Assembly (NCBI GenBank): GCA_009787485.1
Contig: WQWP01000003.1
Coordinates: forward strand, 1 to 42,075
Length of the DNA stretch: 42,075 nucleotides
From: Lentimicrobiaceae bacterium
GTDB taxonomy: Bacteria; Bacteroidota; Bacteroidia; Bacteroidales; WCHB1-69
Direction of reading: 5' to 3'
Part shown: piece after piece, positions 22,765 through 31,380 of the stretch
How positions within the stretch are numbered: position 1 is the stretch's first letter
Layout of the letters: each line of letters opens with the position of its first letter
Notes under the pieces: generated by a model
What the model was told of the DNA's origin: nothing
The model's input: the letters and a program-made list of their open reading frames with translations, nothing else
The model's database searches: none
Translations under genes and position numbers: made by a program

Positions 22765-23753
22765 TTTACCAAAAGTTTCCAAATCTCATCCTTCAACTCC
22801 TGCAAATTCTGCTGCCCAACCGACGAAATAAATACAACCGTAATGTTTTCCGGAACCTTTTTTTGAATCGCTTTCAATTCTTTTTCCGTCAGCAAATCAC
22901 ATTTCGTAATAGCAAGCATCCTTTTTTTATCCATCAATTCGGGGTTGTAAGCCTTGAGTTCATTCAGCAATATCTGATACTCTTTTTTAATATTCTCTGT
23001 GTTGCATGGAATCATAAAAAGCAGTAAGGCATTGCGTTCGATGTGGCGCAAAAACCGAAGTCCCAATCCTTTTCCTTCCGATGCGCCTTCAATAATTCCC
23101 GGAATATCTGCAATAACAAACGATTGGTGGTTGCGATAGGCGACCATTCCCAAATTGGGGCGCAACGTAGTAAACGGATAATCAGCAATTTTAGGTTTTG
23201 CATTAGAGAGCACGGAAATTAACGTTGATTTTCCCGCATTGGGAAATCCTACCAATCCCACATCGGCTAATACTTTGAGTTCTAATATCAACCATTCTTC
23301 CATACCTTCTTCGCCGGGTTGCGCAAAACGCGGCGTTTGGCGAGTAGCCGATTTAAAGTGCACATTGCCCAGTCCGCCCCTTCCACCTTTTAATATAACG
23401 AACTCTTGTCCATCTTCTAATACTTCACCAAAAAATTCGCCGGTTTCGGGATGTTTTACGATGGTGCCTAAAGGAACTTCTACCACGGCGTTTTTCCCGT
23501 TTTTTCCAAAACACTGGTTTGAGGAGCCGCCGCCGCCGTCTTCTGCAAAAATATGTTTGGTATAGCGCAAGTGCAGCAACGTCCATAAATTCCGGTTTCC
23601 TTTCAAAATAATGTCGCCGCCTTTGCCGCCGTCGCCGCCATCGGGTCCCGCTTTAGGATCTTGCGCGGTGCGTTGAAGGTGCGCCGAACCAGATCCGCCT
23701 TTGCCGGAGCGGAAGAATATTTTTACGTAATCTATGAAATTTTCGTTTGGCAT
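22761..23753 (-). CDS. obgE: GTPase ObgE/CgtA
   Basis: The 330-residue protein has an N-terminal glycine-rich Obg fold (about 1-160: GKGGSGSAH, DGGDGGKGGDI, KGGRGGLGN) and a G domain with Walker A GFPNAGKST (169-177), the switch region FTTLRP, DIPG (216-219) and TKCD (283-286) as the G4 motif in place of NKxD. It lacks the long C-terminal domain of some orthologues, as is usual in Bacteroidetes. The protein acts in 50S ribosome assembly and stress response. It follows pyrE on the same strand after a repeat-rich 93-bp gap. Confidence 0.95.
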   Translation of the reverse strand: MPNENFIDYVKIFFRSGKGGSGSAHLQRTAQDPKAGPDGGDGGKGGDIILKGNRNLWTLLHLRYTKHIFAEDGGGGSSNQCFGKNGKNAVVEVPLGTIVKHPETGEFFGEVLEDGQEFVILKGGRGGLGNVHFKSATRQTPRFAQPGEEGMEEWLILELKVLADVGLVGFPNAGKSTLISVLSNAKPKIADYPFTTLRPNLGMVAYRNHQSFVIADIPGIIEGASEGKGLGLRFLRHIERNALLLFMIPCNTENIKKEYQILLNELKAYNPELMDKKRMLAITKCDLLTEKELKAIQKKVPENITVVFISSVGQQNLQELKDEIWKLLVN

Positions 23754-23770
23754 AAAAACCTTTCGTTTAT

Positions 23771-23838
23771 TTAAGATTTAAGGATTTAAGGATTTAAAGC
23801 TACGGTTTCCACATTCCAACTTTAAATTATTAAATCTT
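23771..23838. repeat. ATTTAAGG-type repeats between pyrE and obgE
   Basis: Three near-identical GATTTAAGG-like units (23778-23800) face inverted TAAATCTTTAAATC units (23829-23845). The same unit recurs at 31217-31246, upstream of another minus-strand gene, so it looks like a dispersed AT-rich repeat. Confidence 0.55.
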
Positions 23839-23846
23839 TAAATCTT

Positions 23847-24401
23847 TTAAATTTTCCTCGACCCCGGCTTCACATAAGGAATCCCTTCCTTGCAAAGTGG
23901 ACAGTTTTCCGGCTCCCAACTTTCAATGTCTAATTTGATGGCATCGAAAATGGGGTATTCGATGTTGCCGGTACTGCGGTTGGCAATACAAGCAATTCCT
24001 ACGATTTCTGCGCCGTATGGTTTCAACGCCTCAATGGTTTCTAAGGATGATTTTCCGGTGGTAACTACGTCTTCGGTAATCAGTACGCGTTGCCCGGACT
24101 GTATTTCAAAACCGCGGCGCAATACCATTTTCCCGTCCTCGCGCTCTGTAAATATCGCCGGCACGCCTAATTGGCGACCTAATTCGTAAGCTACAATGAT
24201 GCCGCCCATGGCAGGCCCCACTACAATGTCCACAGGAGTGTCTTTCAATTTTTCAACCACAACCGCCAAAACTTTCGCTGCTTTGTCCGGATATTGTAAT
24301 AATTTGGCACATTGGCAATAACGGCTGCTGTGTCTTCCTGAAGAAAGGAGAAAATGACCTTCTAAGAGGGCTTCAGATTGTTTTAAGTGTTCTATAACCA
24401 T
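23847..24401 (-). CDS. pyrE: Orotate phosphoribosyltransferase
   Basis: A 184-residue type I phosphoribosyltransferase. The PRPP-binding motif is VLITEDVVTTGKS (106-118), and the OPRT-typical LLSSGRHSSRY (18-28) and VGPAMGGI (61-68) are present. It converts orotate and PRPP to OMP in pyrimidine synthesis, in the cytoplasm. The C-terminus has two cysteines (ENCPLCKEGIPYVKPGSR), a common tail in this subgroup. It lies 27 bp downstream of the subtilase gene stop and upstream of obgE, all on the minus strand. Confidence 0.93.
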   Translation of the reverse strand: MVIEHLKQSEALLEGHFLLSSGRHSSRYCQCAKLLQYPDKAAKVLAVVVEKLKDTPVDIVVGPAMGGIIVAYELGRQLGVPAIFTEREDGKMVLRRGFEIQSGQRVLITEDVVTTGKSSLETIEALKPYGAEIVGIACIANRSTGNIEYPIFDAIKLDIESWEPENCPLCKEGIPYVKPGSRKI

Positions 24402-24428
24402 AATGTATTATTTAAAAAGGAGGTGCTT

Positions 24429-26933
24429 TTATTTTACAACTATTTTAACGTTTCCGGTTGAACCATCTAAATAAGAAATAGTAAAAATATAATTGCCCGG
24501 AACGAAGTTAGAAACATCTATAGAGGTTTTCGAGTCTATAGCCGGAACTACTTTAATAATTTGACCGATAGAGTTAACAATTGTGATTTTTTCCATACGC
24601 ACCCCTTCAACGTGAATAACTGTATTCGAAGGATTTGGATAAACTTTCAACGGGTTGGAGTGCTCTTCAATTCCAATAATTATTGTGCACGCTTCGTTTG
24701 AAGGAGCTGATTCAACATCCTCATAAGTCGCTTTAACATAGTAACAATATTGAACATCTACTACTACCTCTGTGTCAATGTATTGTTTATCAACAATATT
24801 AGATGCTATTTTTTCTTCATCTTTGTAAATGTTGAACAAGATTGAATCATCCTCGTATTCCCATATAAGTTCAATTTCTTCTTGTTGTGGATTTGCAGTT
24901 AAATTTATTGGAGCTGCCAATATCAGTACATTAATTGAAACTTCATCAGAGATACAGTCGTTAAGATATTCAACTGCTACTGAATAGGTATGATTGCCGG
25001 GAGGAGCGTTCTCAAAAAAACTTTCGGTTTGGATTGAACCAATAAACTCATCGTTGCGAAAAACATTATAGTGTAAAATTTCCAAAATTAGTTCAGGCGC
25101 ACTCCATGATAACGTAACGGCATTCCCATCCACACTTGCAATGAAATCGGTTACTGCATCACAAATACTTACAACATGAACACTTTCACATATCATTGCT
25201 GACTCACAATATCCTTCATCATTTTGATACACTGCAACAACACAAAAGCTATAATTACCTTCTTCCGGCGCTTGAAAAGTAAACGATTCTTCGGTAACCA
25301 TTTCTGGAGCCTCTTCTCCATTAATATAAATAATGTAACCTACCAAATCATTGTCATTTTCCGGTCTGTTCCATGTGATGTTTGCAACTTTGTCGTAACT
25401 TAAGGTGCAAGCCAAATTTGAGATTGGACTGCCACAGCTCTTAACAGTTAAAACTGCTTCGTAAGCATCCACCCTACCGGATCCGAAGATATTGCCTTTG
25501 GGTGAAGTTGCATTGGGCAAACGTACTGCAGTGGTTTCTAATATTTCGCAGATTTCTGCCGGAGTAAGATTCGGATTTTTTGATAACATCAAAGCCATAA
25601 CTCCTGCTACGCCCGGCGTTGCCATCGAAGTACCACTCATGGTATTATAGCCGGAATTATTAGTATAATGTAATGATTTTATATCTACTCCCGGCGCACA
25701 CACATCGGGGCGAATTAAGCCTATGCCGGGGTTATAAGGATAATCGCCATATCCTGTAACCGTTTGCCATTGCACCGGACCTCTCGACGTGAAGTTTGCG
25801 GCGGCATCATTAATATTTGTAGCGCCCACACATACAACGGCAGATAACCCGCCGGTAGTGGTTTGGTCGGGATGTAACCACGGTGGAGGGCAATCGCCGG
25901 GGGTTCTTACATTTTGAGGAATAGGATACTGCCCCATCGATTGTCCCTCATTACCGGCAGCAACAGAGGCAACCACTCCGGCTTCAAGGGCATTCACCAT
26001 AGTATTTCGATATTGTAAACGAACAGAAACAGCCGGATTAGCCCAGCCAATTGACATACTGAGTACATGAGCGCCTTTCTCAACTGCAAACTCAATAGCG
26101 CTAACTACATAAGATGGAGTTCCGCCACCTTGGTTATTTAAAACTTTTAGCGCCATGATGGAAGCTTTTGGCGCCATTCCGGTTTGAGAACCGCTGAAAC
26201 CATTACCCGCCACTGTTCCGGCACAATGTGAACCATGACCTGTGCTGCCCTGATAATTATGATCATCCTTCGGATTATTATTATTCGCTACAAAATTCCA
26301 ACCATGATACGGATAATCAGGATGTTCCCACATATTCCCTTGCAAATCGTTATGATTGTAATTAACGCCGGTATCAAGCACCGCAACAATAATACCTTCC
26401 CCTTCATATCCTAAGTCCCAAACAAGATGTGCATTTACTTTCAATACATTATATGTAATCTCTCTCGTTTCATCGGTAGTGTTGGCTTCATACTCCGGAA
26501 GCAAGTTCTCTTCTTTATCAAAACCTATCAGAAGCACGTCATCCAAGTAAGATAATGCCTCAATCACCTCTTTGGTAGCATAACAGTTTATCCCATTAAA
26601 AATCCAAAATTGAGTAATATCTGTAACGCTTTCACTGTTAGCAAAATAATTCAGGTAACTCATGACTTCCTGTTGGGTTTCTTGAGCATATCTCTTCAAC
26701 TCATTGACCACAAAAGTGCGCTTATCTGCTTTTGATCTGTAAATTGATGAAAGAGAGCGCAACTCAAACTGGTCGTATTGGGCTCTCATAATGATATTGA
26801 TTCTTATTAGTTCGTCATCGCTTCTCAATTGGATTTCGTCTTGAAGTACTGGATCAATCTTCGGAATCTCTTGGCAATAAGCATTAAAGCAAATTGCCAA
26901 GGCTGTTAAAATAAACAAGGTAATTCTTTTCAT
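24429..26933 (-). CDS. Secreted subtilisin-like (S8) serine protease with T9SS sorting domain (834 aa)
   Basis: A signal peptide (1-20) is followed by an N-terminal prodomain-like region (about 40-150). The S8 catalytic domain spans about 165-500 with Asp187 (AVLDTGVN), His236 (GHGSHCAG), oxyanion Asn328 (AAGNEG) and Ser436 (GTSMATP). Three fibronectin-III-like modules (about 505-755) precede a T9SS type A sorting domain (about 762-834, LKVYPNPSNTVIHVEG). It should be exported through the outer membrane and attached to the surface, degrading proteins outside the cell. Mature activity is likely, since all triad residues are present. It sits in a minus-strand run with the HMA-like gene. Confidence 0.95.
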   Translation of the reverse strand: MKRITLFILTALAICFNAYCQEIPKIDPVLQDEIQLRSDDELIRINIIMRAQYDQFELRSLSSIYRSKADKRTFVVNELKRYAQETQQEVMSYLNYFANSESVTDITQFWIFNGINCYATKEVIEALSYLDDVLLIGFDKEENLLPEYEANTTDETREITYNVLKVNAHLVWDLGYEGEGIIVAVLDTGVNYNHNDLQGNMWEHPDYPYHGWNFVANNNNPKDDHNYQGSTGHGSHCAGTVAGNGFSGSQTGMAPKASIMALKVLNNQGGGTPSYVVSAIEFAVEKGAHVLSMSIGWANPAVSVRLQYRNTMVNALEAGVVASVAAGNEGQSMGQYPIPQNVRTPGDCPPPWLHPDQTTTGGLSAVVCVGATNINDAAANFTSRGPVQWQTVTGYGDYPYNPGIGLIRPDVCAPGVDIKSLHYTNNSGYNTMSGTSMATPGVAGVMALMLSKNPNLTPAEICEILETTAVRLPNATSPKGNIFGSGRVDAYEAVLTVKSCGSPISNLACTLSYDKVANITWNRPENDNDLVGYIIYINGEEAPEMVTEESFTFQAPEEGNYSFCVVAVYQNDEGYCESAMICESVHVVSICDAVTDFIASVDGNAVTLSWSAPELILEILHYNVFRNDEFIGSIQTESFFENAPPGNHTYSVAVEYLNDCISDEVSINVLILAAPINLTANPQQEEIELIWEYEDDSILFNIYKDEEKIASNIVDKQYIDTEVVVDVQYCYYVKATYEDVESAPSNEACTIIIGIEEHSNPLKVYPNPSNTVIHVEGVRMEKITIVNSIGQIIKVVPAIDSKTSIDVSNFVPGNYIFTISYLDGSTGNVKIVVK

Positions 26934-26986
26934 AAAATTAGATATTATTAAGGATTAAGGTTCAAATTCAATCTTTTTGAACTCTA

Positions 26987-27400
26987 TTAATGTTTTCCGC
27001 AGGGCTTGTTACAGCCTTTTGGCGCTGTTGTACATTCTGCCGGAAGTTTGGCGCGCGCCTTTTCGTCCGCTTTCACTTGATCGGCATTGAAACCCAATTT
27101 GGCGATGGCGGCACGAATGGCATCGGGCGTAGTTTTCTTCGGATCGTAAGCTACTGCTATTTTGCTTGTTTTGTCGTCATATTTAATAGCTTTTACCCCC
27201 TTAGCGTGAGGTAAATTTTCTTCGAAAATGGCATTACTTTTGGCAGAATACGCGTTGGTTTGAATAACCACAGTTTCTGCACCTTTTACTTCAAGTTTAG
27301 GATCTGCATTGCATTTGGCTTTGGCAGCAGCGCCACATTGTTGTGCCATAGCGGTAAAGCTGAAAAGAGCTAAGGTTACGATTACAATAATTTTTTTCAT
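26987..27400 (-). CDS. Exported HMA-like (heavy-metal-associated fold) protein without the CxxC motif (137 aa)
   Basis: A signal peptide (1-19, ending AMA-Q) is followed by a region with ferredoxin-like HMA strand order: VETVV-type strand, VKAIKYDDKTSKIAVAYDP, then TTPDAIRAAIAKLGFNAD. At the place of the metal-binding MxCxxC loop it reads NAYSAKSN, so the usual ligands are missing. Cysteines occur instead near both ends: Cys22 and Cys30, and Cys123, Cys130 and Cys134 with a terminal His (NKPCGKH). It may bind metal through these, or serve as a periplasmic copper/mercury-type chaperone relative. It lies 53 bp upstream of the subtilase gene. Confidence 0.75.
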   Translation of the reverse strand: MKKIIVIVTLALFSFTAMAQQCGAAAKAKCNADPKLEVKGAETVVIQTNAYSAKSNAIFEENLPHAKGVKAIKYDDKTSKIAVAYDPKKTTPDAIRAAIAKLGFNADQVKADEKARAKLPAECTTAPKGCNKPCGKH

Positions 27401-27450
27401 AAGTTTTATAATTTAATGTGAATGATTAATAGGTGGCAAAAGTAATATTT

Positions 27451-28746
27451 TTAACGTATAAATTTCGAAAATTCTCGAAGCATTAAATCCACGCGAAAAT
27501 CAGGAGTAATACAACGACAATCTTCCAATTTTTTGGCTTCTAAAAACATGTTATAAGACTCTGTAAATTTTTCATTTATACATAATGCAAGCGCCTCGGC
27601 AACCATTTTGTCGTATTGTTCTTTTATTTCTTTAGGCTCAAGGTTTTCTGCATCTGATGTTGTTTTTTCTGCATTTATTACCATGTTTTCTACATCTATT
27701 GTAATATTTTCTTCTAATTCTGCATATTTTTCTTCTAATTCTATATCCTTTGTAAATTCTATATCTTTTTTCACATTTTCTTCTGTGATTGCAACAATAG
27801 AGGGTTCTACTTCTAAAATTGCATTTTTTTCTGCCGGTATTTCTACCGGTGCCATTTTTTCCGGAATTTCTACCGGAATATACTCATAATTTTTTAAGGG
27901 AGGATTCGCGTCTAAATATTCTTGCGCATACCGGTGAAAAAGGGCGGAAATTTTTGGATTTCCTCTCTGTTCGGCGACTGCCGCAATGGATAGATAAGAC
28001 TCATAAATTCCTGACTTTGAACGTAAAAGACCATGATAATAATCATCATTACAATAAGAAGAAGGTAAATTGAGGCAGAAAATTTCTAAGATTTCAAACA
28101 GTTCTAAGGCTTCGGCAGCGTGATCTATTTGTACCAAAGAATCGCCGGTTTTGTACAATTTATCGTAAAATTTGTCTGTAAATTCTATCGCCTGCATTTC
28201 TTGCCCACGATCCATTTCCGTTTCGTAGTAAAGTGTATTTAATAACGACAAACAAGCTTCAAAGCGATTTTTATCAAGCAACTTGTTTAGTTTTAATAAA
28301 ATAGCATTTGGAAAAGTTTCATTGTATTGCAGCGATCTGAATAAAAAATATTCACCGTCTATTTCATTTTTAAATTGATATTCATGAAGCGCTTTTTCAT
28401 AAAACATGAGATACACCTTTTCGTTTAATCCGCTCAATGAATCATATAGCAGTTGCGCATCGGCTTTAAGCTTATCATATTTATTAATAAGTTCGCTAAA
28501 TGTAATGTCGGTACATTCGGTAAAATAAGAAATCTCTTCATCTCTGAATTGTTTTAATTCTTTAATAATATCCTGTGCCATTAAATAATGAAGGGGAATA
28601 TAATCCGGGTCGTGAAGATTCAGGTGGATTATTTGTGTTTCTTTTTGGTTTAAAAATGGCATTATTTTTTCGCAATCAATTTTTTGCGCAAATAAAAATG
28701 GATTACAAAAAAATAAACAAATAAAAAGCCACCTGTGTCGTTTCAA
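27451..28746 (-). CDS. Exported helical (TPR-like) protein of unknown function, probable TTG start (431 aa)
   Basis: No named family is recognised. A signal peptide (KRHRWLFICLFFCNPFLFAQ, 2-21) precedes an all-helical region (about 30-285) with TPR-like pairs. A low-complexity acidic stretch follows (about 300-390, rich in E, V, I and N with imperfect repeats of ELEEN/DVEN/NAEK type), then a short C-terminal helix pair. The only start that keeps the signal peptide is TTG at 28744-28746; the first in-frame ATG is after the signal. It begins 9 bp after the TAG of the thioredoxin lipoprotein gene and in the same frame, so translational coupling is likely. It probably works in the periplasm or at the outer membrane. 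Confidence 0.75.
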   Translation of the reverse strand: MKRHRWLFICLFFCNPFLFAQKIDCEKIMPFLNQKETQIIHLNLHDPDYIPLHYLMAQDIIKELKQFRDEEISYFTECTDITFSELINKYDKLKADAQLLYDSLSGLNEKVYLMFYEKALHEYQFKNEIDGEYFLFRSLQYNETFPNAILLKLNKLLDKNRFEACLSLLNTLYYETEMDRGQEMQAIEFTDKFYDKLYKTGDSLVQIDHAAEALELFEILEIFCLNLPSSYCNDDYYHGLLRSKSGIYESYLSIAAVAEQRGNPKISALFHRYAQEYLDANPPLKNYEYIPVEIPEKMAPVEIPAEKNAILEVEPSIVAITEENVKKDIEFTKDIELEEKYAELEENITIDVENMVINAEKTTSDAENLEPKEIKEQYDKMVAEALALCINEKFTESYNMFLEAKKLEDCRCITPDFRVDLMLREFSKFIR

Positions 28747-28755
28747 AGAAAAAAA

Positions 28756-29295
28756 CTAAGGGGTTAATAAGTAATCGTTTATCGCTTTTTTTAATTCCTC
28801 TCTGTTCAAATAACCAACGGTACTGGATATGGAACCATGAGGTTTGAAATACAGCAACATGGGAATACTTTTCACATTAAACGCAAAGGCTATTTCTTTA
28901 GCTTTGTCGATGTCAACTTTATAAAAAATCACTTTCCCTTTGTATTCTGGAGCCAGTTCATTTAATAATTGAGATAAATAACCGCAAGGTTTGCACCAAC
29001 TTGCATAAAGATCAACAATACAGGGAGTTTGCCCTAAGTACTGAAATCCTTTTGGGTTATCTAAGGCGGTAATGCGTTCCGCAAACTCTTTTTCAGACAG
29101 CACGATTACATTTCCGGAAAGATCTTCCGGTATCCTTTCAGGCGCTATCGGGTTTTTTAATAAGTCGTAATTACCAGCCTCAGCATCTTCCGAAACAATA
29201 CTTTCCGTATGGGGAATATTGGAGTTGCCGCATGATAATGCTATGGTCATCATAATGACAAATAACAGGATGAGTTTTTTTTTGAGGGTTTTCAT
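28756..29295 (-). CDS. Thioredoxin-domain lipoprotein (179 aa)
   Basis: A lipoprotein signal MKTLKKKLILLFVIMM ends in lipobox TIALSC (Cys22). The thioredoxin fold (about 70-179) has active site WCKPC (Cys101, Cys104) and the cis-proline segment SIPMLLYF. It would reduce or isomerise disulfides, or pass electrons, in the periplasm, anchored to a membrane. In-frame ATGs at 29304 and 29325 are also possible starts; 29295 gives the best signal peptide. It is the first gene of a pair with the helical protein that follows 9 bp later. Confidence 0.85.
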   Translation of the reverse strand: MKTLKKKLILLFVIMMTIALSCGNSNIPHTESIVSEDAEAGNYDLLKNPIAPERIPEDLSGNVIVLSEKEFAERITALDNPKGFQYLGQTPCIVDLYASWCKPCGYLSQLLNELAPEYKGKVIFYKVDIDKAKEIAFAFNVKSIPMLLYFKPHGSISSTVGYLNREELKKAINDYLLTP

Positions 29296-29396
29296 TTTTT
29301 GCATTATTATTAGGATAGATAACACTTTTTTTGGGGAAATATTGTAAGTGAACTAATAAGAGATGGTTTGCGTTTTCAACAATGGAGCTGGGGGCA

Positions 29397-29444
29397 AAGG
29401 TATTATTGCAAAATAATATTAAGGTATTATTGCAAAATAATATT
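29397..29444. repeat. 24-bp tandem duplication at the acyl-CoA ligase 3' end
   Basis: Two perfect 24-bp copies (29397-29420 and 29421-29444), the second overlapping the stop codon of the ligase gene. Each contains the near-palindrome ATTATTGCAAAATAAT. On the minus strand each gives TTATTTTGC, close to the -7 consensus, upstream of the thioredoxin lipoprotein gene, so the duplication may double a promoter. Confidence 0.7.
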
Positions 29445-31209
29445 AATGAAACATATTCTCAATAATATCCCTATATTTTTCTTGCACCAAATTACGCTTC
29501 ACTTTCAACGTAGGTGTTAGTATCTCAGTGAGTTGAGACCATTCATCGGGAATAAGCTCAAACTTTTTCACTTGCTCCGTATCCCCAAAAAAAGTGTTAT
29601 ATTTTGCCATTTCACGGGCATAGCGTTTCAATATTTCCGGGTCCTTCACAATTTGCTGCGGATTTTGGTATTCTATTTGATGACGTAAACACCAAGCTTG
29701 CAAGAAGTTGAAATCGGGAGAGATCAATGCAGCCGCAAATTTTTGTCCTTCACCCACTACTACAATATTTTCGATAAACGGCGACTCTGAAAATTTTTCT
29801 TCAATCATTTGAGGGTTAATGTATTTACCCATTGACGTTTTGAACAAGTTTTTCAATCTTCCGGTCAAAATAAGTTGCCCTTTTTCATTGATACGTCCCA
29901 AATCTCCGGTATGAAACCAACCCTCTTCATCAATTACGGTTTTCGTAAGCGCTTCATCTTTGTAATATCCCAGCATTACATTGTGTCCGCGGCAGCATAC
30001 TTCTTTGTTTTCGGAGATTTTTACATCCACGCCCGGCAAGGGAAATCCTACCGTTCCGGCTTCTCTTCCATCTTTAGCCCGGCAACTTACAGCAATAACC
30101 GGCGAGGTTTCTGTTAATCCGTATCCTTCAAACACCGGCATGCCGATAGCAGAAAAGAAAGAGGCCAAGCGAGGTTGAATACTGGCGGCTCCGGAAACCA
30201 CAATGTCGAAATTACCTCCGATATTCTTACGTATTTTACTGAAAACTAACTTGTCAGCAAGTTTATGTTTTTGTTTATACCACCATGTACGATCATGATC
30301 CTGAATTTTGTAGTTACGGGCAACAACCACTGCCCATCGGAAAATTTGCTTGGTAAGCCACGGCATATTATTGCTGGACATATAAATTTTATCGTAGATT
30401 TTCTCCAGCATACGTGGTACGGTGGACATCATAGTGGGTTTCACCTCTTTAATATTTTCGGCAATTGTACCCAAGTTTTGTGCATAATATACCGACATCC
30501 CCAAATATTGATAAAGATACACCAACATCCGCTCGTAAGCATGGCACAACGGCAAAAAGCTAAATGCAATATTAGACCACGGCGCTGGTGTTTCACGCAA
30601 ATTCATAACCTGACCTATCAGATTATCGTGCGACAACATCACCCCCTTGGGAGTTCCGGTAGTACCTGAGGTGTAAATAATTGTGGCACAGCTGGAAGAG
30701 TTTACGGCAGATTTTCGTTTCTCTAATTCTTCGGGGTTTGGGTTTTCTTTTCCCAAATTAACCAATTGCTGAAAATAGGGAAACTTTTTGCGATCTTTAA
30801 AAGTGTAAAGATATTCTAATTCAGGTACTTCTGACATTACGGAAGAAACTTTCTCCATTAATTCAGCGCCCTCTAAAATAACTAACTTTATTTCTGCATG
30901 ACGCAAAATGTATTTATATTCGTGAGTGGCTAATGTGGGATAAATAGGAACGGCAATTGCTCCAATTTGCATAATTGCCATATCCAACATATTCCATTCA
31001 GGTCTGTTCGTAGAAATAATGCCTACTTTATCTCCCGCGTTTATGCCTAATTTGATCATGCCATAAGAAAGATTGTTCACAATTTCAACGTATTCGGTAA
31101 GCGAATACTTTCTCCATGTTTTGTCTATTTTTCCTGCCAAAGCAACCTCTTGATTCGGGTATTTTTCTTGATAATGTGTTAAAATGTCAAAAATTCGTGT
31201 TGGTTCCAT
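29443..31209 (-). CDS. fadD: Long-chain fatty acid--CoA ligase (AMP-forming)
   Basis: A 588-residue ANL-superfamily enzyme. The P-loop is IIYTSGTTGTPKGVMLS (177-193), followed by the adenylate motif YGLTETSPV, the hinge region GWFHTGDLGRINEKGQL, and the late lysine context KTSMGKYINPQMIEE typical of FAA/FadD15-type ligases. It activates fatty acids with ATP and CoA for lipid synthesis or degradation, at the inner face of the membrane. It is full length and single, with an AT-repeat-rich leader upstream. Confidence 0.92.
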   Translation of the reverse strand: MEPTRIFDILTHYQEKYPNQEVALAGKIDKTWRKYSLTEYVEIVNNLSYGMIKLGINAGDKVGIISTNRPEWNMLDMAIMQIGAIAVPIYPTLATHEYKYILRHAEIKLVILEGAELMEKVSSVMSEVPELEYLYTFKDRKKFPYFQQLVNLGKENPNPEELEKRKSAVNSSSCATIIYTSGTTGTPKGVMLSHDNLIGQVMNLRETPAPWSNIAFSFLPLCHAYERMLVYLYQYLGMSVYYAQNLGTIAENIKEVKPTMMSTVPRMLEKIYDKIYMSSNNMPWLTKQIFRWAVVVARNYKIQDHDRTWWYKQKHKLADKLVFSKIRKNIGGNFDIVVSGAASIQPRLASFFSAIGMPVFEGYGLTETSPVIAVSCRAKDGREAGTVGFPLPGVDVKISENKEVCCRGHNVMLGYYKDEALTKTVIDEEGWFHTGDLGRINEKGQLILTGRLKNLFKTSMGKYINPQMIEEKFSESPFIENIVVVGEGQKFAAALISPDFNFLQAWCLRHQIEYQNPQQIVKDPEILKRYAREMAKYNTFFGDTEQVKKFELIPDEWSQLTEILTPTLKVKRNLVQEKYRDIIENMFH

Positions 31210-31216
31210 ATAAAAA

Positions 31217-31246
31217 AGATTTAAAGATTTAAGATTTAAGGATTTA
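31217..31246. repeat. GATTTAAG-type repeat upstream of the acyl-CoA ligase
   Basis: Four GATTTAAAG/GATTTAAGG-like units in tandem, the same unit as at 23778-23800. Both lie directly before minus-strand coding regions. Confidence 0.55.
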
Positions 31247-31340
31247 AAATTTTAATGTAACAGTTGCGAAAAAAACGCGAATTGCTACACAAAATATACT
31301 ATTATTACCTACTTATCAATAATAATTGCAAAATATGAGA

Positions 31341-31380
31341 TTACGGGGTGAAATTTTGAATTATGGGGTGAAATTTTGCA
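31341..31380. repeat. 20-bp tandem duplication at the 3' end of the EFR1-type gene
   Basis: 31341-31360 and 31361-31380 are 18/20 identical (core GGGGTGAAATTTTG). Because 20 is not a multiple of three, the duplication moves the stop: without it the frame would run about ten codons further, to a TAG. Confidence 0.7.
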
